Assembly (NCBI RefSeq): GCF_019402445.1
Contig: NZ_SRZM01000106.1
Location: forward strand, 1 to 9,922
Direction of reading: 5' to 3'
DNA: 9,922 nucleotides
DNA from: Brachyspira pilosicoli
Lineage (GTDB): Bacteria > Spirochaetota > Brachyspiria > Brachyspirales > Brachyspiraceae
Shown here one piece after another: positions 1 to 6,920 of this stretch; position 1 is the stretch's first letter; every line of letters begins with the position of its first letter. A program made the translations under genes and the position numbers. The notes under the pieces were generated by a model. It had not been told where the DNA came from, did no database searches, and worked only from the letters and a program-made list of their open reading frames with translations.

Positions 1-1428
1 TAGAGTTTTATTTCCTATAGATGCCTGAACTTCTATATATTTTCTTATTCCAATCTGAATTGGTAAATATTTAAGAATATCAAGAGCAAACTTTTTATAG
101 TTTTTCATTTCAGGAATGTCATAATTAAATAAAGAGTATAAAAAATAAAGCTCTGTATCAAAACTATATTCAGGGAGACCAGTTCCCCATCTGCTACTAC
201 CATATAGATTGTATGAATTTTTTTTGCTTGTATAATAATCTATAAGCTCATCAAAGCATTTATTTTTATCTTTATCAAATATTTCTTCAATATTTTCTGT
301 AGAACTAAGAGTAGGTCTTTTAGCATATTTATTAAATTTATCTTCTGTAAATTTATTAACTATAGTTTGTAATACACTTACTGCCTTTTTTAAATTATTT
401 GTGTCTATTTTATTATCATTATGTTCTAGTAAAACACCGCTAAGAACTATAAATATTCTTTTGTTTCTATCATTATTTCTATTCTTATTATACCTATCAC
501 TATTTAAACTGTTTTCTACAAAATTATAAATTTTATAAAAATCTTCTTTATGATTCAAATATAAATCTCTTGCACCATAAATGAAGTTATAACGATGATA
601 ATCCTCAAAATGCTGTGCTATAAATGTGAAATCATTTGGATAATTTATAGCTTTAAAAAATTTCTCTCTAGCTTTATAAGGATTGTTATAATCTAATAAT
701 CTTAAATGGTATCCAAGTATAATATTAATGTCAATGATATATTCTTCATTTTTATTAAGCACTTCTATAAATTTATTTTTTATATCTTCATTTTTATCTA
801 AAACAGCAGCAATTACATTTAAAGTGTCATAAAGATTAGGAAGAACATCGAATGATTTTATAGCTGCATTAATATATTTTTCATCGCATTCTTTATTATT
901 TTTTATCACAGAACATATTGCAATCAATGGTATTACAGCATCTCTGTCCATTTTTTTTAATATTTTTTTATTATCATTGTTATTAATAATATCAATATAT
1001 TTATCTGTATATTCTTGAAACTCTTTACTGAAGTATTTATTAAAATCTTCAAAAACTTTATATATTGAACCTTGACCATATAGAGTTCTTACATTCTCTT
1101 TATATTTTTTCTCATATCCATAAGCAAGATATCTGAGTGATTTTTCAAAATCTTTATTGACTATATAATCAAAAATAACATATCTAGTTCCGCCTTCTCC
1201 TTCCTTATCTCTTCCATAAATAAGTATCTTCATGAAATGTTCATATCTTTTCTTTAATTTCTCATCTTCTATAGAAAAATAATCTTTCAAAACTTCATCT
1301 TGGCCACGAAAATAATCATAAGTATTCCTATTTATTTTGCTTAAATCATTTGTAGATTCGCATGTTTTTATATTATCCACTATATAAGAGTCTTCATAAT
1401 ATTGTTCAAGTTTTTTTTCTAAGTCCAT
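1..1428 (-). CDS. Large Lys/Asn-rich hypothetical protein, C-terminus cut off by window edge
   Basis: The reading frame is open from an ATG at 1428 to base 1, giving 476 residues with no stop, so the 3' end lies outside the window. The start is fixed by a GGAGG at 1434-1438, five bases upstream. An in-frame ATG at 1440 would add four residues but overlaps that site and has no ribosome binding site of its own. The protein begins MDLEKKLEQYY and is highly charged, rich in Lys, Asn, Tyr and Glu, and probably mostly helical. It has no signal peptide and no membrane segment, so it is likely cytoplasmic. I see no catalytic motif. It vaguely resembles the large DUF4132-type paralogous proteins that I associate with Brachyspira, but that is a low-confidence recollection. 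It is divergent from the rhodanese gene at 1653 and need not belong to the same pathway. Confidence 0.8.
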   Translation of the reverse strand, partial: MDLEKKLEQYYEDSYIVDNIKTCESTNDLSKINRNTYDYFRGQDEVLKDYFSIEDEKLKKRYEHFMKILIYGRDKEGEGGTRYVIFDYIVNKDFEKSLRYLAYGYEKKYKENVRTLYGQGSIYKVFEDFNKYFSKEFQEYTDKYIDIINNNDNKKILKKMDRDAVIPLIAICSVIKNNKECDEKYINAAIKSFDVLPNLYDTLNVIAAVLDKNEDIKNKFIEVLNKNEEYIIDINIILGYHLRLLDYNNPYKAREKFFKAINYPNDFTFIAQHFEDYHRYNFIYGARDLYLNHKEDFYKIYNFVENSLNSDRYNKNRNNDRNKRIFIVLSGVLLEHNDNKIDTNNLKKAVSVLQTIVNKFTEDKFNKYAKRPTLSSTENIEEIFDKDKNKCFDELIDYYTSKKNSYNLYGSSRWGTGLPEYSFDTELYFLYSLFNYDIPEMKNYKKFALDILKYLPIQIGIRKYIEVQASIGNKTL

Positions 1429-1450
1429 AACATCCTCCATATGTTTTTTA

Positions 1451-1456
1451 ATTATA
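1451..1456 (-). promoter_or_regulatory. Possible -10 box for the gene ending at 1428
   Basis: On the minus strand TATAAT lies at 1456-1451, about 22 bases before the ATG at 1428. The six bases 17 bp further upstream (TTTTAT) match the -35 consensus poorly. In a region this A+T rich, a lone TATAAT is weak evidence. Confidence 0.3.
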
Positions 1457-1592
1457 TACATTTTTAACAAATTATAAAATATAAAAATTTAATATATTTA
1501 ATAATTATATAAACTTTTAAGCTATATTAATTTTATAACAATATTATTAAAAATACATAATACTGCTAAACAAAAATATTATTTATAAATTA

Positions 1593-1621
1593 TTGAACAA
1601 TACATAAATTAATAATATAAT
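1593..1621 (+). promoter_or_regulatory. Sigma70-type promoter for the two-domain rhodanese gene
   Basis: TTGAAC (1593-1598) and a perfect TATAAT (1616-1621) are separated by exactly 17 bp. The predicted start of transcription is near 1628, leaving a leader of about 25 bases with the AGGAGA site (1638-1643) nine bases before the ATG at 1653. The rest of the divergent gap 1429-1652 is A/T-rich sequence in which I see nothing else. Confidence 0.65.
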
Positions 1622-1652
1622 TTATAAAAATATTTTTAGGAGAAACAAAAAA

Positions 1653-2621
1653 ATGAAAAAACTGTCTTTACTTTTTGTAATATTTTTATTTTTATCATGC
1701 GGAAAAACAGAAACAACAAATCAAGCAGCAACTCAAACAGATTCAGTAAATGCTGCCCCTGTAGAAAAGCAGAGAGTGTATGTAAGTGCTGATTGGGTGA
1801 AGAGTGTTATAGACGGAAACCAGAGTCAGTCATCAAATTATGTGATTTTAGAAGCTTCTTGGGGAGAGCCAAGTGCTGATTATAAGAAAGCCCATATACC
1901 AGGTGCTTTGCATATAAATACAGACTTAATAGAAGAGCCTAATTATTGGAATGTAAGAACTCCTGAAGAGATAGAACAAGTTATGAAAGATTTCGGTATA
2001 TCAAAAGATACTGCTGTAATCATTTATGGAGAGCCTTCTCCTGCTGCAAGAGTTGCTCTTACATTTCTTTGGGCTGGAGTTGAAGAGGTTCATATATTAG
2101 ACGGCAATTTGAAAGCTTGGACTGATATGGGATATGCTACTTCAAATAATGATGAAAAAGCTACTCCTATAGAAGATGTTGGAGTAAAAGTTCCTGCTCA
2201 TCCTGAATATATTATATCACTTCCTGAACAAATAATAGAAAAACAAAAAGACCCTAATTTTAAGCTTGTAAGCATAAGAAGCTGGGACGAGTTTATAGGT
2301 AAAGTAAGCGGTTATAGCTATATAGAAAAAGTTGGAGAGCCTAAGGGAGCTGTTTGGGGAAGAGATGAATTTGATTATGTTGATGATAATGGAAAAATCA
2401 TAAGCATAGATGAAGCACAAAAGATATGGAATGAATGGGGAGTAACAAAAGATAATGAAATATCATTCTACTGCGGAACTGGATGGAGAGCTGCTATACC
2501 GTTTTTAATAGCCTATCAGGAAGGCTGGACTAATGTAACTTTGTTTGATGGCGGTTGGTATGTATGGCAGATGAACCCAGAACTTCCTATTCAATTAGGA
2601 GACCCTAGAACTAATAATTAA
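1653..2621 (+). CDS. Two-domain rhodanese (sulfurtransferase) lipoprotein, YnjE-like active loop
   Basis: This 322-residue protein has a lipoprotein signal (hydrophobic residues 4-15, lipobox FLS-C, lipidated Cys16), then a Ser/Thr/Gln-rich linker and two rhodanese domains at about 42-165 and 180-312. The C-terminal domain carries the catalytic loop CGTGWRAA with Cys274, the residue that takes up a persulfide sulfur. CGTGWR is the loop described for E. coli YnjE, while 3-mercaptopyruvate sulfurtransferases have CG(S/T)GVT. In the N-terminal domain Tyr125 aligns with the cysteine (YGEPSPAA), so that domain is probably structural, as is usual in tandem rhodaneses. YnjE itself has three domains and is a soluble periplasmic protein, whereas this one has two and is anchored. 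It should sit on the outer face of the inner membrane or in the outer membrane. It has its own promoter and terminator and lies outside the minus-strand operon. The sulfur donor and acceptor are unknown. Confidence 0.93.
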   Translation: MKKLSLLFVIFLFLSCGKTETTNQAATQTDSVNAAPVEKQRVYVSADWVKSVIDGNQSQSSNYVILEASWGEPSADYKKAHIPGALHINTDLIEEPNYWNVRTPEEIEQVMKDFGISKDTAVIIYGEPSPAARVALTFLWAGVEEVHILDGNLKAWTDMGYATSNNDEKATPIEDVGVKVPAHPEYIISLPEQIIEKQKDPNFKLVSIRSWDEFIGKVSGYSYIEKVGEPKGAVWGRDEFDYVDDNGKIISIDEAQKIWNEWGVTKDNEISFYCGTGWRAAIPFLIAYQEGWTNVTLFDGGWYVWQMNPELPIQLGDPRTNN

Positions 2622-2647
2622 TTTTAGGAATTATTATATATTGTTAT

Positions 2648-2680
2648 AAGCGGGCATTATTTTTTGATGTCCGCTTTTTA
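2648..2680 (+). terminator. Rho-independent terminator after the rhodanese gene
   Basis: The arms AAGCGGGCAT (2648-2657) and ATGTCCGCTT (2667-2676) form ten pairs including one G-U, around a nine-base loop, and a run of five T ends at 2679. It begins 26 bases after the stop codon of the plus-strand gene. There is no T-run on the other strand, so it would act mainly on plus-strand transcripts. Confidence 0.85.
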
Positions 2681-2698
2681 TTATTATTTATATTTTTA

Positions 2699-3130
2699 TT
2701 ATTCTATTTTTATAGAAATCATAAAATATACTGCCGTTTTTATAAACTCCGCCACATAAACTATAAAAAATATTAATGACATATAATAATATGATAATAA
2801 TGTCTTTTGAGAAAATATATTAAAAAAAGAAATTAATAGTATGCCAAATAAAAACAATGAAATATTTAATACATACAAACATCTGCTAGGCTTTTTTTTG
2901 ATGATATAAATAAACATAGCTATAGAAAGTATAATTATAATTAAAACTATAATTGAAGCAATATTCATAACATTTTCCATATTATAAATGCTGTTTAATT
3001 TATTGTTGGTATAGACAAAATGACGCATTACGCCCATTTTCTTTTTAGAGAGAACATGCAAAACAAAAGCTAGTATTACAAACAAAACTTGAACTATAGT
3101 TATTAAAGCAAATAATATTTTTTTAATCAT
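2699..3130 (-). CDS. Small four-helix membrane protein, unknown function
   Basis: This 143-residue protein has four predicted membrane segments at about 5-27, 55-77, 83-105 and 112-137, joined by short Lys-rich loops (LSKKKMG after helix 1, KKKPSR after helix 2). The ATG at 3130 has an upstream AGGA (GGATTAAAA spacing) that supports the start. I see no catalytic motif, no conserved His or Cys pattern, and no resemblance to a family I can name. It is convergent with the rhodanese gene and separated by 231 bp from the operon that ends at 3362, with a GC-richer repeat-like element in between. It is therefore probably transcribed separately, and nothing ties it to the operon beyond position. Confidence 0.75.
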   Translation of the reverse strand: MIKKILFALITIVQVLFVILAFVLHVLSKKKMGVMRHFVYTNNKLNSIYNMENVMNIASIIVLIIIILSIAMFIYIIKKKPSRCLYVLNISLFLFGILLISFFNIFSQKTLLSYYYMSLIFFIVYVAEFIKTAVYFMISIKIE

Positions 3131-3218
3131 TTTTAATCCTATTTATAAATGTTTACAAAAATCAATTTACATATACATAAAAAACTATATTTTATCATAT
3201 AAGTATTTATCTTATATT

Positions 3219-3312
3219 TTGGCTACAAATGCAGTTGTTTTGCTTCTTTTATACCAATACCGAGTAGGTGCCTATCGGCAAAGGAAGTGGTGTGTGGGGC
3301 AAAGCCCCATAA
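3219..3312. repeat. GC-richer intergenic element with two hairpins, probably a dispersed Brachyspira repeat
   Basis: About 95 bases are clearly richer in G+C than everything around them. They contain two inverted repeats. One is CCGAgTAG (3260-3267) with CTATCGG (3272-3278), around loop GTGC and with one bulged G. The other is TGGGGC (3295-3300) with GCCCCA (3304-3309), around loop AAA, extendable by a G-U and a T-A pair. The element begins with GGCTACAAATGCAGTTG. It is not followed by a T-run on either strand, so it is not a standard terminator. From memory, similar sequence recurs in intergenic regions of Brachyspira genomes, but only one copy is present here, so its repeat status is inferred. 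Confidence 0.5.
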
Positions 3313-3325
3313 ACATTTTAAATTT

Positions 3326-3354
3326 TTGACAAACTTAAAAAATTTCAGTATATA
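3326..3354 (+). promoter_or_regulatory. Consensus-like promoter pointing antisense into the operon's last gene
   Basis: A perfect -35 TTGACA (3326-3331) is followed after 17 bp by TATATA (3349-3354). Transcription would start near 3361 and run antisense to the iron-sulfur gene, where no plus-strand gene exists. It lies immediately right of the hairpin element, inside an A/T inverted repeat (3320-3327 with 3338-3345). It could drive an antisense or small RNA, or be a relic. Confidence 0.35.
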
Positions 3355-3361
3355 TTATTTC

Positions 3362-4366
3362 TTATAATTTAAAAAATTTAAACAAGGCTCTGTTTAGTAA
3401 AGAGGTTTTATTTTTTAAATTATCCATATTAAACATATCAAGTAAAATATGATGAATATTTTTTATATTATGCCTATTAAAATTACCCGCACAAGTAGCA
3501 CAGTAAACATATAACTCATTAATATTCTTTTTTTTAAGTTTATCTATAAATCCCTCTGACAATTCTCTTTCATTAGAAATAGCACACCCCCCTAGCCCGC
3601 AGCAATTAATATCATTTATCTCTTTTATTTTGTTTTTATCCAAATCAATAATTTTTAATATACAATCTCTTATATATTTTGTTTCTTTATCTGGGCAAGG
3701 CACAAAAAGATTTATCTCTTTTTTATTTAAATGATTTAAATTAAACTTAAGTCCAAGCTCATTCATCTTCTCATATATAGTTATAATTTTTATATTAATT
3801 CTGGGCTTTAAAAAATAATAACAATTAGGGCATAAAGTTATTATCTCTTTAACTCCCTTTGAAAGCATATTCTCTTCTAATTTTTTTATTATGTTTGCTT
3901 CATATTCTTCTATGCCCAACTCAGCTATAGGTTTTCCGCAGCAGTCAAATACCACTCCAATGTTATATTCTTTTTTAAATTTGCGTAATATATATTTTAA
4001 AGCATCAGGATAAAATGATGAAAAATTGCACCCAGGAAAAATTACAGACTCGCTTATTATATTATTATAATTTTTAAATATATAATCTTTTTTCTCAAAC
4101 AGCAAAGCTTTATATTTTTTTTCTATTTCTTTTTTATTATTTTCAGATGATTCTATTTTGCTGTGCCTCAAAGCTAAAGATATCTTAGAGCCGTCTATAT
4201 TCTTAGGGCATACTATCTTACAGTCATTACACAAAAAACAATGATATGCCAAATATCCTCTTTTAGAAAACTCTTCCAAATCCATATTATACTTAGTTAA
4301 AAAACTGCATTTTTTTATGCATCTGTTGCAATGAATACACTCTTTTACATTATCAGGCATCTTCAT
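3362..4366 (-). CDS. HdrD/GlpC-like iron-sulfur protein: two [4Fe-4S] ferredoxin motifs plus two CCG domains
   Basis: This 334-residue cytoplasmic redox protein has eight N-terminal cysteines in two CxxCxxCxxxC sets (Cys10, 13, 16, 20 and Cys43, 46, 49, 53), which should hold two [4Fe-4S] clusters. The rest is two CCG (cysteine-rich, DUF3483-like) domains. The first has Cys113, the CCG at 142-143 and CPNC at 179-182. The second has Cys224, the CCGLGG at 255-256 and CATC at 289-292. This layout is that of heterodisulfide reductase subunit D, GlpC, GlcF and LutA, in which CCG domains bind a non-cubane cluster or contact a flavoprotein partner. No flavoprotein partner lies in the window. The ATG at 4366 has a GAGGA site (4374-4378) that includes the stop codon of the preceding gene. 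The first set lacks the usual proline after its last cysteine (CS). The likely role is electron transfer or thiol/disulfide reduction, and the substrate is unknown. Confidence 0.88.
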   Translation of the reverse strand: MKMPDNVKECIHCNRCIKKCSFLTKYNMDLEEFSKRGYLAYHCFLCNDCKIVCPKNIDGSKISLALRHSKIESSENNKKEIEKKYKALLFEKKDYIFKNYNNIISESVIFPGCNFSSFYPDALKYILRKFKKEYNIGVVFDCCGKPIAELGIEEYEANIIKKLEENMLSKGVKEIITLCPNCYYFLKPRINIKIITIYEKMNELGLKFNLNHLNKKEINLFVPCPDKETKYIRDCILKIIDLDKNKIKEINDINCCGLGGCAISNERELSEGFIDKLKKKNINELYVYCATCAGNFNRHNIKNIHHILLDMFNMDNLKNKTSLLNRALFKFFKL

Positions 4367-4376
4367 AAAAAAATCC

Positions 4377-5060
4377 TCATTTCATATTGTTATATATATT
4401 AGCTATCTTTTCTATATCTTCATTATTTCTAAACATATACTGAAGCTTCTGCATACAAATCATAGTCTTTATAACACCATTTTTTTCAAACCTTCTAGCA
4501 GAAGAAATTATATATGAATCAATAGCCTTTATTGGAGAAACCTTTTTTAATTTTATAGACAATTTATAATCTTCCATAAGAGCTATATCATCAAACATCC
4601 CTATATCATTAAATAATTCTTTCTTTATAAATATACCCTGATCCCCAAAAGCTATATGCCTTAATGAAACTCTCAAATTAGAAAAAAATCCGCATATATG
4701 CATTAATATTTTTCTGCTGTCAAATTTTATTTTTAAGCACCCTGCATTATTAGTTTTAATAAAGTTTTCTATTTTTATTAAAACATCTTTTTCTACAACG
4801 CTGTCAGAATGCAAAAATAAAAGAATGTCGTATCTACTCTCTTTAGCTCCATTATTTAATTGCTTAGCCCTCCCCTTTTGAGAATGAACTATTTTATAAT
4901 TATTTTTTATTACGTTGTTTAATATGCTCAATGTTTTATCGCTGCTTCCCCCGTCAGAGAATATAACTTCAAACTCACCTTCAAGCTCATTTAAATTGCT
5001 TATCAATTTTTCTATTGTATTTTCTTCATTTAAAATAGGTACAATTATAGAAACAGACAC
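4377..5060 (-). CDS. Family 2 glycosyltransferase, TIGR04283 type (rSAM/selenodomain-associated transferase 2)
   Basis: This 227-residue GT-A fold enzyme has DGGSSD (36-41) for nucleotide binding, GRAKQLNNGA (63-72), a DxD-like HSDS (84-87), GDQGIF (139-144), MED (162-164) and SARRFEKNG (187-195). This set of motifs and the length are characteristic of the TIGR04283 family. NCBI names that family after its neighbourhood (radical SAM/selenodomain; arsenosugar biosynthesis). There is no membrane segment, so it works in the cytoplasm. The start is GTG at 5060 with an AGGA (5071-5074) ten bases upstream. It follows the DUF2064 gene by 19 bases, and the two families are commonly paired. Donor and acceptor sugars have not been established for this type, to my knowledge. 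The radical SAM partner that gives the family its name is not in the window. Confidence 0.9.
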   Translation of the reverse strand: MSVSIIVPILNEENTIEKLISNLNELEGEFEVIFSDGGSSDKTLSILNNVIKNNYKIVHSQKGRAKQLNNGAKESRYDILLFLHSDSVVEKDVLIKIENFIKTNNAGCLKIKFDSRKILMHICGFFSNLRVSLRHIAFGDQGIFIKKELFNDIGMFDDIALMEDYKLSIKLKKVSPIKAIDSYIISSARRFEKNGVIKTMICMQKLQYMFRNNEDIEKIANIYNNMK

Positions 5061-5079
5061 TTAAAAAAAATCCTAATTA

Positions 5080-5739
5080 TTATAAATTAATGCTTTTTAA
5101 AAAATTACTTGTATTTATTATTTTTTTATCAATATTTATCCTGCTATTTAAAGCCAATAAATCATCATATTCATCAATATCATGTCTTTTCTCTATAAGA
5201 CAATATTTCAAATTAATATTTTCTATAGCCGCTAAAATATTATTAAGAGTGCCGCTATTAACCTTCACTATTATATCATTATATTCTTTCATTCCTACTA
5301 AATAATATCCACCATCATAGCTAGGTCCAAATACAAAATCATTATTATCCAATAACTCAAAAGAATTAATAATATCTTTTTCATCTATCTCTGGTATATC
5401 AGTTCCTATTAATATGCACTTTTTATATCCGAGAGAAAATACTTCTTTCATAGAATTATATATTTTTTCGTTTTCATTAGGAGAGTTTATCTCTTGTTTT
5501 ATATATTTTCCATCATCATAAAATATTTCTTTTAATATATTCAAATCCCCATCAGGATTATATGCTATTATAATATCAATATTATTTTGTTTTAAGCTTA
5601 TAATTTTTTTATATATATCTTTTAAAAAACATTTATGAAGATTACAGCATTCCTCAGCAGATAATTTTACCTGAAGTCTAGTTTTTGTTTTGCCTGCAAC
5701 AGGTATCCTTGTAAATATTATTAAAGCATTAGATTTCAT
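5080..5739 (-). CDS. DUF2064 nucleotidyl/glycosyltransferase, TIGR04282 type (rSAM/selenodomain-associated transferase 1)
   Basis: This 219-residue soluble protein has the hallmark N-terminus FTRIPVAGKTKTRL (9-22), which forms the nucleotide-binding loop, then GTDIPEI (112-118), GPSYDGGYYLVG (138-149) and a C-terminal HDIDEYDDL (186-194). These are the conserved blocks of DUF2064, whose fold resembles CofC and MobA nucleotidyltransferases. It may therefore activate a sugar or phosphate with a nucleotide, or transfer a sugar. The start codon ATG (5739-5737) overlaps the stop TGA (5738-5736) of the upstream membrane-protein gene, so translation is probably coupled. It is paired with the family 2 transferase just downstream, the usual pairing for TIGR04282 and TIGR04283. 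The family assignment is firm, but the reaction is not known. Confidence 0.9.
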   Translation of the reverse strand: MKSNALIIFTRIPVAGKTKTRLQVKLSAEECCNLHKCFLKDIYKKIISLKQNNIDIIIAYNPDGDLNILKEIFYDDGKYIKQEINSPNENEKIYNSMKEVFSLGYKKCILIGTDIPEIDEKDIINSFELLDNNDFVFGPSYDGGYYLVGMKEYNDIIVKVNSGTLNNILAAIENINLKYCLIEKRHDIDEYDDLLALNSRINIDKKIINTSNFLKSINL

Positions 5740-6161
5740 TTAGATTCACTTATTTTATTTTTTATTAATTTTTTTGTTAAAGATGAAATTAATATAGTTA
5801 AAATACCGCCGAACATAAATATAAATAAAACTATATTAATAGTGTTTAATTTTAATAATCTCTTAGCATACAAGCCATCTCTTATAATAGAAGAAGGAGT
5901 ATATAATATAGCAGAAGGCGATAATATAATTAAAGCAATTATAAAACATATAATAAGATTGATAAGCGAGAATATTGAATGTTTTTCAAAAATATGTTTT
6001 TTATTATTAATAAAAATAAATATAATAAAAAGTAAAGCCCATATTATAAAAAAACATAAACCTATATTCATACGCATTTCAAGCCATACATTTTTAAACA
6101 TAATAAAAGAAATAATCATAGCCCATAAAAAAGTATTATACAGCACAATAAAATATCTCAC
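5736..6161 (-). CDS. Four-helix membrane protein coupled to the DUF2064 transferase, unknown function
   Basis: This 141-residue protein has predicted membrane segments at about 4-22, 33-52, 63-82 and 108-128. The loop between helices 3 and 4 (SPSAILYTPSSIIRDGLYAK) is the longest polar stretch and the best place to look for conserved residues. The start is GTG at 6161, with AAGGA seven bases upstream, and the gene's stop codon shares four bases with the next gene's ATG. I do not recognise the family. There are no Cys-pair or heme-ligand patterns in the helices, and the two His residues lie in the loop before helix 3. Its position between the exported YdjY-like lipoproteins and the cytoplasmic transferases suggests a membrane step such as lipid-carrier binding or transport, but that is inference only. 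A 121-codon frame on the opposite strand (5842-6207) lacks such support. Confidence 0.8.
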   Translation of the reverse strand: MRYFIVLYNTFLWAMIISFIMFKNVWLEMRMNIGLCFFIIWALLFIIFIFINNKKHIFEKHSIFSLINLIICFIIALIILSPSAILYTPSSIIRDGLYAKRLLKLNTINIVLFIFMFGGILTILISSLTKKLIKNKISESK

Positions 6162-6184
6162 CTATCAATCCTTTTATAATTTAA

Positions 6185-6880
6185 TTATTTATCTTGAGCT
6201 ATTCTAAATATAACAGAAACTCTTGTACCATCAGCAGGCAATACATCTTCTCTGCCGTATCTGCCTATTTTTTTCATTTCAACAGCACCAGTTTCATAAG
6301 CAGCATCGCTTGTTATACCAACAGCACAGCTATCAAGACAAAGTATACATCCTGTTCTTTTTGCTTTAGCATTTTCCATATTTCCGCCGAATCTTATATC
6401 CATAGGTCTTTCTTCATCTGACCTTATTATTTCAGCAAAAGGAATCTCTTTGCCCAAACCCTCCCAAGTAACAAATACATCTAATTTTTGTCCATCAACT
6501 GTTTTTCCTAATTTCATATCTTCCATAGTTAAATTATTGCCTGGCACTGCTCCTATATCAATTAAAGCCTGATAAAATTCTCTCTCATCTGCTAATCCCC
6601 TCAAAACAGATTTATCGCCATTTGAACCCATATCAAATACAACGCCATGTCTTGTAGGCGAATTAAAATATTTGCCGTTTACCTCTGCAGCAATTATAAC
6701 TTCTTTTTTTTCTGCATCTATTATAACAGGCTCTGCTCCCTCATCTCTCAATATAACGCTTCCCATAGAATTAGTCAATTGAGAATCTGCAGACACTGTT
6801 TCAGATGATGACTGATTTTTGCATGATATAAACATTAGTGATAAACATGCAAATAAAATAACAATAATTTTTTTATTCAT
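6185..6880 (-). CDS. YdjY-like lipoprotein with CxxCxxxC motif, copy 2
   Basis: This 231-residue lipoprotein has a signal peptide at 1-19 and a lipobox FIS-C with lipidated Cys20. A Ser-rich linker is followed by a globular domain from about residue 40 (GSVILRDEGAEPVIID). A conserved motif GCILCLDSC places Cys178, Cys181 and Cys185 in a CxxCxxxC arrangement that could hold a metal ion or Fe-S cluster, followed by GITSDAA. Overall it resembles the YdjY domain, annotated in E. coli only as a putative ferredoxin-like protein and encoded between two TVP38-family genes. The assignment is from memory of that context and motif. The gene is a tandem duplicate of the one at 6921, with about two thirds of aligned residues identical by eye and nearly identical DNA at 6748-6785. 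GGAGA upstream of the ATG supports the start. It acts outside the inner membrane, and its partner is unknown. Confidence 0.85.
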   Translation of the reverse strand: MNKKIIVILFACLSLMFISCKNQSSSETVSADSQLTNSMGSVILRDEGAEPVIIDAEKKEVIIAAEVNGKYFNSPTRHGVVFDMGSNGDKSVLRGLADEREFYQALIDIGAVPGNNLTMEDMKLGKTVDGQKLDVFVTWEGLGKEIPFAEIIRSDEERPMDIRFGGNMENAKAKRTGCILCLDSCAVGITSDAAYETGAVEMKKIGRYGREDVLPADGTRVSVIFRIAQDK

Positions 6881-6920
6881 ACTATTTCTCCATTTAATTT
6901 TTTTATATAAATATATTTAA

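Noticed and set aside
2217..2420. 67-codon minus-strand frame inside the two-domain rhodanese gene
   Set aside because: It lies fully within a well-supported gene on the other strand and has no start signal.
3295..3309. GGGGC hairpin as the operon's terminator
   Set aside because: There is no T-run after the stem on the minus or the plus strand.
5090..5305. 71-codon plus-strand frame opposite the DUF2064 gene
   Set aside because: It is antisense to conserved coding sequence, with A/T-rich composition that favours chance open frames.
4377..5739. Possible selenocysteine (in-frame TGA) in the selenodomain-associated genes
   Set aside because: The TGA codons at 4377-4379 and 5736-5738 are true ends. 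Reading on gives only a few residues before another stop, and both lie at gene junctions.
5842..6207. 121-codon open frame on the plus strand opposite the four-helix membrane protein gene
   Set aside because: It has no ribosome binding site and lies antisense to a gene with a good start, membrane helices and an ATGA junction.
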